53,959 nucleotides of DNA from Glaciecola sp. UBA1851 (GTDB taxonomy: Bacteria; Pseudomonadota; Gammaproteobacteria; Enterobacterales; Alteromonadaceae). The DNA is taken from assembly GCA_002338515.1 (NCBI GenBank), contig DDIL01000172.1, positions 69,603 to 123,561 of the forward strand, written 5' to 3'. Every line of letters starts with the position of its first letter. Position 1 is the first letter of the stretch. A model generated the notes under the pieces. That model was not told the DNA's origin and made no database searches. It saw nothing but the letters and a program-made list of their open reading frames with translations. Below, piece by piece: positions 33,923 through 43,265 of this stretch. Position numbers and translations under genes: made by a program.

Positions 33923-36535
33923 TTAAGCCACAACGAGCGTTGGTATAATATTCGCTTTAGCTTCTTCTTCTGCTTTAACAAATACGTCCATTTTATCAAA
34001 GTTTAAATAACGGAATACTTCACTGCTCATTGAATCAATTTTATCAGCATAGTCCATATATTCTTCTTTCGATGGGATCTTACCTAAGATAGCACCTACG
34101 GCCGCCATTTCAGCAGAGCACAAATAAACGTCTGCTCCATCTCCCAAACGATTAGGGAAATTACGAGTAGAAGTTGATAGTACAGTTGCGCCAGCAAGTA
34201 CTCGAGCCTGATTACCCATACATAGTGAGCACCCAGGCATTTCAGTTCTTACACCTGCGCGACCATATATGTTGTAGTAGCCCTCTTCCATTAGCTGTGC
34301 TTTATCCATTTTGGTAGGGGGCGAAACCCATAACCTCGTAGGCAAGGTGCCACCAAATTGTTCTAGTAACTTACCTGCAGCTCTGAAATGTCCAATATTA
34401 GTCATACATGAACCAATAAAGACTTCATCAATACTATTACCCGCTACTTCAGTTAATGTTTTTGCATCATCTGGATCATTAGGACAACATAAGATCGGCT
34501 CATCAATTTCATTTAAGTCAATTTCAATGACTTCTGCATATTCTGCATCTTTATCCGCCTCCATTAAACTTGGATTAGCTAGCCACTCTTCCATTTTCTG
34601 AGCACGACGCTCAAGCGTGCGTGGGTCGCCATATCCTTCGTTCATCATCCATCGAAGCATAGTAATGTTAGAACGTAAATATTCAGCTACTGACTCTTCT
34701 GATAGCTTGATTGTGCAACCAGCTGCTGAACGCTCTGCTGAAGCATCTGACAACTCAAACGCTTGCTCAACAGTTAAATCTTCCAACCCTTCAATTTCTA
34801 AGATACGACCAGAAAACGCATTTACTTTACCTTTTTTCGCAACGGTCAACAGACCTTGCTTAATAGCATAAAGTGGAATGGCATGAACAAGGTCGCGTAA
34901 AGTGATGCCTGATTTCATTTTACCTTTGAAACGAACCAGTACTGATTCTGGCATATCGAGTGGCATCACCCCAGTTGCCGCAGCAAAAGCGACTAAACCA
35001 GAGCCTGCAGGAAAAGAGATACCCATTGGGAAACGAGTATGTGAATCACCACCTGTTCCAACAGTATCAGGTAGTAACATACGGTTTAACCATGAGTGAA
35101 TAATACCGTCACCTGGTCGAAGGGAAACACCGCCACGATTCATCATAAAATCAGGTAGAGTGTGTTGGGTTTCAATATCAACAGGTTTTGGATAAGCCGC
35201 TGTATGACAAAAAGATTGCATAGTTAAATCTGCAGAAAAACCTAAACATGCTAAGTCTTTAAGCTCATCTCGTGTCATAGGACCAGTAGTATCTTGCGAC
35301 CCTACTGTCGTCATTTTAGGCTCGCAATAAGTCCCTGGGCGAATACCTTCCACACCACATGCTTTGCCCACCATTTTTTGAGCTAGGGTAAAACCAGCAT
35401 CACTGGCTAAAGGTACTTCTGGCGTTCTAAAAGTAGTACTTGGCTCAAGTCCTAATGACTCACGCGCTTTTTGGGTTAAACCACGACCGATAATTAAATT
35501 TATACGGCCACCGGCTCTAACTTCATCAAGCAAAACTTTAGATTTGTAGCTATATTCCGCAAGTATCTCAGCTGTCTCAGCGTTTTTGATTACGCCATCA
35601 AGCGGGTAAATGTCAATTACATCACCCATATTCATTTTTTCAACATCAGCTTCAAATACTAACGCACCCGCATCTTCCATTGTATTAAAGAAAATCGGCG
35701 CGACTTTAGAACCAATACAAATACCACCACCACGCTTATTTGGTACGCCAGACAAATCTTCACCAAAAAACCATAATACTGAGTTAGTGGCCGACTTTCT
35801 TGAAGAACCTGTCCCTACCACATCACCAACAAAGGCAACTTGGTTCCCTTTGGCTTTAATTTTTTCAATTTGTGATAGTGGACCAATCTCACCATGTTTT
35901 TCAGCTTTTAGTCCATCTCGGCTCATTTTATACATTGCACGAGCGTGAAGAGGGATATCTGGACGAGACCATGCGTCTGGTGCAGGAGAAAGATCATCAG
36001 TATTAGTTTCACCTGTCACTTTAAAAACAGTTGCAGTGATTTTTTCAGGTAAGTCATTGCGCGATGTAAACCATTCCGCTTCAGCCCATGAATGCATTAT
36101 CTCAGTAGCGTACTTATTACCGGCTTTGTGCTTTTCTTCCACATCGTGGAATGCATCGAACATTAGCAAAGTATGTTTAAGCTCTTCAGCCGCTAATTCA
36201 GCTAAATCGGCATCATCTAACAATTCAACCATAGTGCCTATGTTATAACCACCATGCATGTTTCCTAACAATTGCACAGCCGCTTCTTTGCTAATTAACC
36301 CACAGGATTCTTCTCCCTTAGCCACTGCACTTAAAAAACCAGCTTTTACATAAGCCGCTTCATCAACACCTGGAGGCACGCGGTCGGCTAACAAATCAAT
36401 TAAGAATTCTTCCTCTCCAGCGGGTGGGTTCTTGATTAGCTCAATCAGTCCAGCAACTTGTTCTGGATTAAGTGGTTTCGGTGGAATGCCTTCTACAGCA
36501 CGCTCTTCTACATGTTTACGATAGTTTTCTAACAC
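33923..36535 (-). CDS. acnB: Aconitate hydratase B / 2-methylisocitrate dehydratase (AcnB)
   Basis: AcnB interconverts citrate and isocitrate in the TCA cycle and can dehydrate 2-methylisocitrate. The 870 residues align with E. coli AcnB throughout: HEAT-like N-terminus, swivel domain, then catalytic domains. Cluster ligands C710, C769 and C772 (IGSCMTNIG, PGCSLCMGNQ) fall at the E. coli positions. The start is GTG at 36535 with AGAGGA upstream and matches the E. coli start MLE.YRKHV. It has an extended -10 promoter and its own terminator. A second, divergent AcnB is encoded at 44164. Confidence 0.97.
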   Translation of the reverse strand: MLENYRKHVEERAVEGIPPKPLNPEQVAGLIELIKNPPAGEEEFLIDLLADRVPPGVDEAAYVKAGFLSAVAKGEESCGLISKEAAVQLLGNMHGGYNIGTMVELLDDADLAELAAEELKHTLLMFDAFHDVEEKHKAGNKYATEIMHSWAEAEWFTSRNDLPEKITATVFKVTGETNTDDLSPAPDAWSRPDIPLHARAMYKMSRDGLKAEKHGEIGPLSQIEKIKAKGNQVAFVGDVVGTGSSRKSATNSVLWFFGEDLSGVPNKRGGGICIGSKVAPIFFNTMEDAGALVFEADVEKMNMGDVIDIYPLDGVIKNAETAEILAEYSYKSKVLLDEVRAGGRINLIIGRGLTQKARESLGLEPSTTFRTPEVPLASDAGFTLAQKMVGKACGVEGIRPGTYCEPKMTTVGSQDTTGPMTRDELKDLACLGFSADLTMQSFCHTAAYPKPVDIETQHTLPDFMMNRGGVSLRPGDGIIHSWLNRMLLPDTVGTGGDSHTRFPMGISFPAGSGLVAFAAATGVMPLDMPESVLVRFKGKMKSGITLRDLVHAIPLYAIKQGLLTVAKKGKVNAFSGRILEIEGLEDLTVEQAFELSDASAERSAAGCTIKLSEESVAEYLRSNITMLRWMMNEGYGDPRTLERRAQKMEEWLANPSLMEADKDAEYAEVIEIDLNEIDEPILCCPNDPDDAKTLTEVAGNSIDEVFIGSCMTNIGHFRAAGKLLEQFGGTLPTRLWVSPPTKMDKAQLMEEGYYNIYGRAGVRTEMPGCSLCMGNQARVLAGATVLSTSTRNFPNRLGDGADVYLCSAEMAAVGAILGKIPSKEEYMDYADKIDSMSSEVFRYLNFDKMDVFVKAEEEAKANIIPTLVVA

Positions 36536-36620
36536 GTTAATGTCCTCTAATATGGGCGAACCTTTAATTGATTTATCTGTAAAATCTTAGGCAAGGCTAG
36601 CATGAGAAATGTCAAACAGT

Positions 36621-36629
36621 ATTATACCA
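36621..36629 (-). promoter_or_regulatory. Extended -10 promoter of acnB
   Basis: TGGTATAAT on the minus strand has a perfect -10 with the TGn extension, giving a leader of about 80 bases to the GTG start. Confidence 0.5.
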
Positions 36630-36639
36630 TTTAGAGGTT

Positions 36640-36688
36640 AAAAATGAATATTTGTGTATGGATATGCTTCCATATAACCAATATTCAT
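36640..36688 (-). terminator. Likely terminator after the sugar dehydrogenase gene
   Basis: On the minus strand ATGAATATT pairs with AATATTCAT, extended by an imperfect AT-rich stem, and is followed by five T. The stem is weak in GC. Confidence 0.45.
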
Positions 36689-36703
36689 GAAAGTTATGCT
36701 CAC

Positions 36704-37903
36704 TTAATTATCTATCACCAATTCTAATAAAGACGCAAGCGTTCCATCAGTTAATATAAATACCCGTCCATTTTCACTACTGGTAATATCACGCATACGA
36801 AAGCCGCTATTGGGAAAGTAAACTCTTTCTTTTGAGACAGTACCCTCATTTACAGTTAACACATGAAGTTGTTGATATTTTAGTGATGTAATCAATAATT
36901 TATTAGTTAATTTAGGCAGTTGATTAGATGAATAATAAATCATACCTGATGGTGCAATTGAAGGTGTCCAATTATACTTTGGTTGCTCCATGCCTTCGTA
37001 TTCCGTAAAGGGTGATATTTTACTACCTATGTAGTCGGAACCTTTTGTAATAACTGGCCAACCATAATTATTTGCGCGTTCAATAATATTGACTTCATCA
37101 CCGCCATCTGGACCATGCTCATGCCCGACTATTTGCCCATTTTTTAACACAATTAGGCCCTGTGGATTTCGATGCCCACAAGAAAATACGAATGCTTGAT
37201 TGGAATTAGACGAATTTGCATACGGATTATCTTTTGGAATTAAACCAGTATCAGTCACTCTTAAAACCTTACCTAGTTGGGAAGTAAGAACCTGTGCAGA
37301 CTCCCTGTAATCAAAGCCATCACCAGTTGTAATTAAAAGTGTTGTATCAGGCAAAAATGCTAACCGAGCACCATAATGAACAGCTGTGTCCCTTAGACTC
37401 GATTGAGTAAATATCACTTCTTTATTCTCAACCGTTCCATTTGGTTGTAAGTTAGCTCTTATCACCTTTAGACCATTGGCATTATCTGAGCCAAAAGAAT
37501 AAGAAAAATATACCCAATTATTTGATGTGTAATTAGGATGAAAAGCAACTGCCATTAATCCACCTTGGCCTTTGTAATATAAATCAGACAACGCTAAATC
37601 GTATTTGGCCAGAAGCTTGCCATTAATATCAAGTTTGCTTACTTCACCTATACGATGTGTAACAAAGATATTATTTTTAGGGGAGACTGCGGCAGCCCAT
37701 GATGCGGGTAAATCAGGCACAATTGGATTAAGTTCAAAGACACTATCGTTATCTGATGTGTTTACATTATTTTCGCTACCGAATGCTGTGCTGGTCAATA
37801 AAATAGAGATTAACGCTAAGCTCATCAAAAACTTAAAGTGCAATACCCCCAATATTTGTTCGGATTTAGCAGAATAAGTTTTGCCTTTTATAAAATGTTG
37901 CAT
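36704..37903 (-). CDS. PQQ-dependent sugar dehydrogenase family protein
   Basis: This exported beta-propeller protein belongs to the soluble glucose/sorbosone dehydrogenase family (YliI/Asd type). It has 399 residues with a hydrophobic signal at about 25-43 after a long polar N-region; an internal ATG at residue 27 could be the true start. Family signatures are GQGGLMAVAFHPNY, TTGDGFDYRESAQ, CGHRNPQGL, HGPDGGDEVNIIERANNYGWP (split landmark) and SGMIYYSS. Members oxidise aldose sugars with PQQ in the periplasm; the actual substrate cannot be read from sequence. No PQQ-synthesis genes are in the window. Confidence 0.85.
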   Translation of the reverse strand: MQHFIKGKTYSAKSEQILGVLHFKFLMSLALISILLTSTAFGSENNVNTSDNDSVFELNPIVPDLPASWAAAVSPKNNIFVTHRIGEVSKLDINGKLLAKYDLALSDLYYKGQGGLMAVAFHPNYTSNNWVYFSYSFGSDNANGLKVIRANLQPNGTVENKEVIFTQSSLRDTAVHYGARLAFLPDTTLLITTGDGFDYRESAQVLTSQLGKVLRVTDTGLIPKDNPYANSSNSNQAFVFSCGHRNPQGLIVLKNGQIVGHEHGPDGGDEVNIIERANNYGWPVITKGSDYIGSKISPFTEYEGMEQPKYNWTPSIAPSGMIYYSSNQLPKLTNKLLITSLKYQQLHVLTVNEGTVSKERVYFPNSGFRMRDITSSENGRVFILTDGTLASLLELVIDN

Positions 37904-38131
37904 TCACGATGCCTATTTGAAATTTATAGTTTGATTTATGCTCTTATTAAAAAGCAGAAGTACTGTTTGTTTTTTGTCGTTAAAGTATATGCCATATACA
38001 AATCGTCACCCATATAAAAGTTATACTAAAAAGCCACCAAAATAGTTGAGAAAGGATTAATTACATACCTACAACACTTTATTAAAAGTTAAACTATAGT
38101 TTATATTTTTATGTTCTACGTTATCTTGCAA

Positions 38132-38158
38132 TAAGGATTTTCTATTAATTGACGATAA
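38132..38158 (+). promoter_or_regulatory. Sigma-28 promoter of the CZB chemoreceptor
   Basis: TAAGGATT (6 of 8 to TAAAGTTT), exact 11-base spacer, GACGATAA (7 of 8 to GCCGATAA). Transcription would begin near 38165, only about eight bases before the first possible ATG. Confidence 0.65.
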
Positions 38159-38190
38159 ATTAGAAAGACACGATGCCATTAGGATTTAGC

Positions 38191-39585
38191 ATGAGCGAGA
38201 CATTAGATTTCCAGAGTTCTAACACTCAAACGCACTTAGAACTAGAAAAAATAAAAAACAGGTATGACGACCAAAACGCATATGTTTTAAACGCGATTGA
38301 ATCACTCTTAAAGGGTGACTATTCAATTGAAGTGACTTTAAATACAGATGTAGGTCATGTGCTTCAAAAGTTAACTAACAAACTAAAAAGTGATTCATCT
38401 AAACAATTAGAAGACTCGGTTAGCTTATCTATTAACAATAACCAAGCGTCCGTATTCTCTGCACAGTTACTTTATGACTTAAAAAATGTAGAACAGTATG
38501 CTCAACAAATCGCTTCGGCTGCAGAAGAAATGAGTGCATCAGTTGAAGAAGTAAAACAATATAGCGAAAAGATTGACTCTGGCACGACTAGTTCATTAAA
38601 AATGGCAGAAGAGGTGTCTCATAGCTTAACCAAAGCTGTAGAAGCTTTTCGAAATATTCAATTAGCGGTTCAAGATAATAGCGAAAAATTGAGCGAATTA
38701 ACGAAATTTACGAAACAAGTAAGAGAAATAGCTGAGCAAATAAAAGGTATTGCATTTCAATCAAATATTTTGTCAATGAATGCATCTGTTGAAGCTGCAA
38801 GAGCAGGTAACCATGGTTTAGGCTTTGGCGTTATTGCTCAAGAAATACATTTACTGTCGGGTCGTTCAGAAGATGCTACCTCGCAAATTACGCAGCTAAT
38901 AAATAACTATGAAAAACAAGTTTCTGAAATACTTAACTCTTTAGGAACAAATAAAGATATTGTGTCGGAAGGCTGCGAATCTATAGATATTGTTAATGAT
39001 AAAATGGATGCGATGGTTTCAGAGTTTGAAAAAGTATCTGAAAACACTAATCAAATTACTCAAGCATTAGGCGAACAAACTAAAGCATCTGCTGAAGTAG
39101 CCAAAGGTATCAACACAATTGCTGCTCATTCATCTAACAGCGTAGTTAGCACTGATAATATAGTCGAAGCAATTAATGGCATTCAGAAACATATAGATGA
39201 TGCTCTTTTAGAGTTATCTGAATTAAACATACCTGGCAAAGTCATTAAGCTAGCGCAATCTGATCATGTAATTTGGAAAAAACGACTGGTTAATATGATT
39301 GCAGGTAAAGAGGGTCTACAATCGCGAGAATTAGCTGATCATCATGGATGTAGACTAGGTAAATGGTACGATAAAGTCACGTCGCCTGAATTAAGATCTC
39401 ACAGGGCTTTTGTTCAATTAGAAGGCCCACATAAAGAAGTACATTATCACGGTAAATTAGCTGTCGACCTTTATAATCAAGGTAAGATAGGTCAAGCTTT
39501 AAAAGAGATAGAACAAGTTGAAAGCTCTTCTAAGATCGTATTGAGTTTACTCAAGCAATTAGAAAAAGAGTACAACGGCGCTTAA
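38191..39585 (+). CDS. Soluble chemoreceptor with C-terminal CZB zinc-binding domain
   Basis: This is a cytoplasmic receptor: no membrane helix is present. Residues up to about 340 form the signalling coiled coil, with the tip QSNILSMNASVEAARAGNHG. The last 110 residues are a CZB domain with the Zn ligands in SDHVIWKKRL, HHGCRLGKWYD and GPHKEVHYH (three His, one Cys). CZB receptors are linked to zinc or hypochlorous-acid sensing through the Cys. The frame also opens at 38173, but AGGA lies six bases before the ATG at 38191 and the sigma-28 start point leaves almost no leader for the earlier ATG. This gives 464 residues. Confidence 0.92.
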   Translation: MSETLDFQSSNTQTHLELEKIKNRYDDQNAYVLNAIESLLKGDYSIEVTLNTDVGHVLQKLTNKLKSDSSKQLEDSVSLSINNNQASVFSAQLLYDLKNVEQYAQQIASAAEEMSASVEEVKQYSEKIDSGTTSSLKMAEEVSHSLTKAVEAFRNIQLAVQDNSEKLSELTKFTKQVREIAEQIKGIAFQSNILSMNASVEAARAGNHGLGFGVIAQEIHLLSGRSEDATSQITQLINNYEKQVSEILNSLGTNKDIVSEGCESIDIVNDKMDAMVSEFEKVSENTNQITQALGEQTKASAEVAKGINTIAAHSSNSVVSTDNIVEAINGIQKHIDDALLELSELNIPGKVIKLAQSDHVIWKKRLVNMIAGKEGLQSRELADHHGCRLGKWYDKVTSPELRSHRAFVQLEGPHKEVHYHGKLAVDLYNQGKIGQALKEIEQVESSSKIVLSLLKQLEKEYNGA

Positions 39586-39672
39586 ATTTAGCGGTCTTTT
39601 CTTAAAAAATAGAGCAATAACCACGAACCAAAAAGTTTAGATACTCGTACAAAAAAAGAAAACGGTGCGGGT

Positions 39673-40131
39673 ATGAAATCAAAAATTTTGAGCGTTATAA
39701 TTCCATTTATATTAGCGGCATGCTGTACCTTTTTGCTTGCTAGTATTTTGCAAACTCAAATGGTGCTATTCAATCTAACTAAAATACAAATCAACATCCC
39801 ATTTATTGATAGATTAGTTATGTCATGGGAAGACTTAGTTGGTTTACTACCATCTTATGGCGTAGTCATTGTTATTGGTTTAGCAATTGGATTTAGTATC
39901 GCTAAATTATTCAAAAAATTTGTGAAAATTGATAACTTCTACTTAAATCCTATTGCGGGCGCATTAACTATGCTTGCTATTCTGATAGCTATGCAGCCAA
40001 TATTAGGTGTTACCTTGCTAGCCGGCGCAAGATCCACTTTAGGTATCACGTTACAAATGCTTGCGGGGTTTGTTGGCGGATATGTGTTTTTGATACTTCG
40101 TACAAAAGTCACTTCAAAAGCAGAAATATAA
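39673..40131 (+). CDS. Membrane protein of unknown function (four helices)
   Basis: The 152-residue protein is nearly all hydrophobic. Helices lie at about 5-27, 58-80, 91-110 and 121-143, with a basic patch (AKLFKKFVK) between the second and third. I do not recognise a family. It lies 87 bases after the CZB chemoreceptor and 74 before the AEC transporter, same strand, so it may be in a loose transcription unit with either. The ATG has GGTGCGGG upstream, a weak ribosome binding site. Confidence 0.75.
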   Translation: MKSKILSVIIPFILAACCTFLLASILQTQMVLFNLTKIQINIPFIDRLVMSWEDLVGLLPSYGVVIVIGLAIGFSIAKLFKKFVKIDNFYLNPIAGALTMLAILIAMQPILGVTLLAGARSTLGITLQMLAGFVGGYVFLILRTKVTSKAEI

Positions 40132-40205
40132 GTGCAATTAACATGTTTTTTAGGCATAGTCTGACACATAGTATTTATCGTCAAACCTAAAGGGTTTATT
40201 CAACT

Positions 40206-41150
40206 TTGTCCAACCAGTTAGACTTTATCACCTTTGCAATAGAAGTAATTGGGCCGGTTATTATTCTTATAGCCTTTGGCTATGTCCTCAATAAACTTGG
40301 AAAGCTAGATGATAGCTTTGTGGAAAAAGCGTCAATATTAGTTTTTAATTTTGCTTTGCCAGCGCTTCTTTTTAGCACAATAAGCAGTAGCTCAGTTAAT
40401 CAATTAGCTAACTTAACAGTCATTTCTATTGGCTTATTAAGCACCCTTATTATATTCGCTAGCTTGTTAGTGATCGCTCACTTTCTTATCAAGAATAAAG
40501 AAGACAAAGGCGTGGTTATTCAAGGTGCTTTTCGCTCTAACATGGGTATTATAGGGCTTGCATATTGTGCCAATGCATACGGACCAGAAGGCCTAGCTTA
40601 TGGTTCAGTATATATGGGTGCGTTGACTATATTATATAATGTGCTTTCGGTTACTGTATTAAATATCTATCAAAACAAAACCGCTTCTTATCTAAAAATA
40701 GCCAAGGACGTCGTAACCAACCCTATCATTTTAGGTATTTGTGCTGGCATCAGCGTTTCATATTTTAATATTCGCTTGCCATTGATTGTGGTTAATAGCG
40801 CAGATTATTTTGCTCAACTTACATTACCGCTTGCATTGCTATGTACAGGTGCGGCCTTACGATTTTCAACTATGAAACAAAACTTGACTGCAAGCGTAGT
40901 GAGTATTGGTGTGAAATGTTGCATTTATCCATTATTTATTATTGCCATTGCTGTCTGGTTCGATGTGGATGGCATGCCACTTATGGTGTTGTTTTTAATG
41001 GCTATCAGCCCTACTGCCGCCGCGAGCTATGTGATGGTAAGGAAAATTGGCGGAAATCATGAACTAGCCGCTCAAATCATTGCAATCAGCACGGTAATGT
41101 CTGTTCCATTCACGCTTTTAGGTTTCGTGGTTATACAGTCTTATATCTGA
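40206..41150 (+). CDS. AEC family transporter
   Basis: This is a 314-residue secondary transporter of the auxin efflux carrier family (Mem_trans). About ten membrane helices are visible in two similar halves. Family features are FNFALPALLFSTI in the first half, QGAFRSNMGIIGL, NPIILGICAGI, LPLALLCTGAAL and SPTAAASYVMVRKIGG. Bacterial members carry malate, malonate and other small organic acids; this one's substrate is unknown. The start is TTG at 40206: no other start lies near the conserved beginning, and AAAGGG stands about 11 bases upstream. Confidence 0.88.
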   Translation: MSNQLDFITFAIEVIGPVIILIAFGYVLNKLGKLDDSFVEKASILVFNFALPALLFSTISSSSVNQLANLTVISIGLLSTLIIFASLLVIAHFLIKNKEDKGVVIQGAFRSNMGIIGLAYCANAYGPEGLAYGSVYMGALTILYNVLSVTVLNIYQNKTASYLKIAKDVVTNPIILGICAGISVSYFNIRLPLIVVNSADYFAQLTLPLALLCTGAALRFSTMKQNLTASVVSIGVKCCIYPLFIIAIAVWFDVDGMPLMVLFLMAISPTAAASYVMVRKIGGNHELAAQIIAISTVMSVPFTLLGFVVIQSYI

Positions 41151-41221
41151 TTGCTGAAAATGCTGTAAACGAAGCTCAGACAAATCAAGAATAAAATAAC
41201 TTACAAAGTGCTTGATCGGTA

Positions 41222-41362
41222 TTGGACTTTATAAACTTGTCTTTTGGACAAGATGACACTGCATCTGAGCAATATATTCAAGCTTATAATCATATCGGAA
41301 CGTTTTATAGTTCATATGCTAATCAACAGGCTCTTGTTACCATCCATTTACTGGATGGCTAA
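41222..41362 (+). pseudogene. Possible C-terminal gene remnant
   Basis: A 46-codon frame after an in-frame TGA reads like protein (LDFINLSFGQDD, YIQAYNHIGTFYSSYAN) but has only a TTG start and no ribosome binding site. It may be the end of a decayed gene, a small gene, or chance. Confidence 0.2.
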
Positions 41363-41376
41363 TGCCAATAAAAATT

Positions 41377-42207
41377 TTAGAGTGAAAAACGCTCTCTGAG
41401 AAAATGTGCCACACCATCCTTATGATGATGTCCAATAATTGAATTTGCAGCTTTTTTAATGTCTGAATTGGCATTCTCAGGGGCATAACATTCATCTGCA
41501 AGCGCAAACATACTTAAATCATTATCACTGTCGCCAAAACAAATAACTTTGCTAGCACCTAGCTGTTTCTTTAAATTATCTACAGCCGTTCCCTTGTTAG
41601 CTAAGCGATGATGAACATCCATCCAACTGTATTGCTTACCTTCTGTAGCAGGACCCGAATAGGCAACAAGACTTTCATACGTGTTTAAATATTCCCACAT
41701 TCTTCGGATAACCTTCGCTTCACCTATCATGCTAATATTGGTCACTTGTGAAAAATTTGGTAATGACTCAAGTGGCAAAAGCTGAGCTTTGGTTTTTGAA
41801 AAATATTTACTAATTAAGTCTTTCTCTACTTCGTGATAAGTTTTGCCATGATAGATTGTATGATGGTGATCATCTTTATCTATTTCTACAGCATTAATAA
41901 ATGGCGCGATACCGTGTGTGAGCGCACAACTAACAATAATATCTAATTCATTATTGTCGAGTAAGTTTTGTAGCGTCACAGCATTGTTTTTTGGATTGTA
42001 TACCGTTACACCATTGTTGTAGATATGCGGCAAATCAAAATTGTGGTCCCCAATAATATGCTGAGCGGATAACATAGTTCTGCCAGTAGCCACTGTAAAA
42101 GCAATATTTTTTGCGCTCAATAATTGCAGTGTTTCTTGTGTAAAAGATGTGATTTGTGAGGATTCATTTAACAATGTACCGTCTAAATCGAAAAAAATAA
42201 GCTCCAT
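41377..42207 (-). CDS. Cof-type HAD family hydrolase
   Basis: This is a 276-residue phosphatase of the haloacid dehalogenase superfamily, class IIB (Cof/YbiV group). Motif I is FFDLDGTLLN with the nucleophile Asp8 and acid Asp10, motif II VATGRT, the motif III lysine is probably in NKGTAVDNLKK, and motif IV is CFGDSDNDLSMF. A cap domain lies between about 85 and 190. Such enzymes dephosphorylate sugar phosphates, FMN or PLP; the substrate is not evident. It lies alone between AEC and glsA. Confidence 0.9.
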   Translation of the reverse strand: MELIFFDLDGTLLNESSQITSFTQETLQLLSAKNIAFTVATGRTMLSAQHIIGDHNFDLPHIYNNGVTVYNPKNNAVTLQNLLDNNELDIIVSCALTHGIAPFINAVEIDKDDHHHTIYHGKTYHEVEKDLISKYFSKTKAQLLPLESLPNFSQVTNISMIGEAKVIRRMWEYLNTYESLVAYSGPATEGKQYSWMDVHHRLANKGTAVDNLKKQLGASKVICFGDSDNDLSMFALADECYAPENANSDIKKAANSIIGHHHKDGVAHFLRERFSL

Positions 42208-42306
42208 AAAGATTGATTGCTCTTAAAATTATAATATAAATGATACGCGCTAACTTTGCTTATTGATTAGAAATTAAAACAATGTGGGGGCATGTTTCAA
42301 TTAAAT

Positions 42307-43239
42307 TTATGCACCTTCTGACTTGCCAAAAACTGACCAACCCGTTTTGCTAGCAAGCAATTCAAGCGCCATGGTGCCTAGTTTACTATTTCCAATTGTA
42401 TCGAGCCCTGGTGACCAAACAGCTATAGAAGCCTTTCCTGGCGCAATTGCTAAAATGCCCCCACCCACTCCACTTTTACCGGGCAAACCGACTCTGAAGG
42501 CGAACTCTCCGGAACCATCATAATGCCCACACATTAACATCATCGCATTAATTCGTTTGGCTCGTTGTGACGAAATAACTTTGTAATTATTACTGGGATA
42601 CCGCCCATCGTTTGCCAAAAACAAACCGGCTCTTGCTAGCTGCTTAGTCGTCATTGCGATTGAACAATGATGAAAATAGGTGCCTAACACTTCATCTACT
42701 GGATTTTCAAAATGTCCGAATGATGCCATAAAATGAGCAAGCGATGCATTTCGTGAGCCTGTTTCCTGCTCAGAACGCGCAACTTTTTCATCAATAGCAA
42801 TGCTTTCGTCATCTGCAACATAGCGTATAAACTGAAGAATTTCAGCCAATACCTCTTTAGGTTGATGCCCTTGCATAATTGCATCAACTACTGCAATAGC
42901 GCCTGCATTTATAAAAGGGTTTCGAGGTTTACCAAGTTCATGTTCAAGTTGAACAATAGAGTTAAATGGATCACCAGATGGCTCGCGACCTACTCTATGC
43001 CAAATATTCTCACCTAACTTGCCCAAGGCAATAGTCAGCGTAAATACTTTCGAGATACTCTGAATTGAAAAATGTGTATCTACGCATCCAGCATTAAATA
43101 TTTCGCCCGTTGGCAAAGCAACACTCATCGCGAATTGATTAGGGTTAACTTTAGCAAGTTGAGGAATGTATCCAGCTACTCCACCCTTGTCTTCAACAGC
43201 CATCATTTGTTCAGCTATGTCATCAATAATTGCTTGCAA
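42307..43239 (-). CDS. glsA: Glutaminase
   Basis: Glutaminase hydrolyses glutamine to glutamate and ammonia and is related to serine beta-lactamases. The 310 residues match the bacterial family: catalytic Ser61-x-x-Lys64 in HFSIQSISKVF, PSGDPFNSIVQLE, PRNPFINAGAI, EQETGSRNASLA, AMTTKQLARAG, MCGHYDGSGEFA and GLPGKSGVGGGILAI. The start is TTG at 43239: AAGGG is placed correctly, and the N-terminal length then fits E. coli GlsB; the next ATG would remove conserved sequence. It follows the lipoate-ligase-like gene by 26 bases and is probably co-transcribed with it. Confidence 0.95.
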   Translation of the reverse strand: MQAIIDDIAEQMMAVEDKGGVAGYIPQLAKVNPNQFAMSVALPTGEIFNAGCVDTHFSIQSISKVFTLTIALGKLGENIWHRVGREPSGDPFNSIVQLEHELGKPRNPFINAGAIAVVDAIMQGHQPKEVLAEILQFIRYVADDESIAIDEKVARSEQETGSRNASLAHFMASFGHFENPVDEVLGTYFHHCSIAMTTKQLARAGLFLANDGRYPSNNYKVISSQRAKRINAMMLMCGHYDGSGEFAFRVGLPGKSGVGGGILAIAPGKASIAVWSPGLDTIGNSKLGTMALELLASKTGWSVFGKSEGA

Positions 43240-43265
43240 GTTGCGCCCTTATTATTTAGTGAAGA

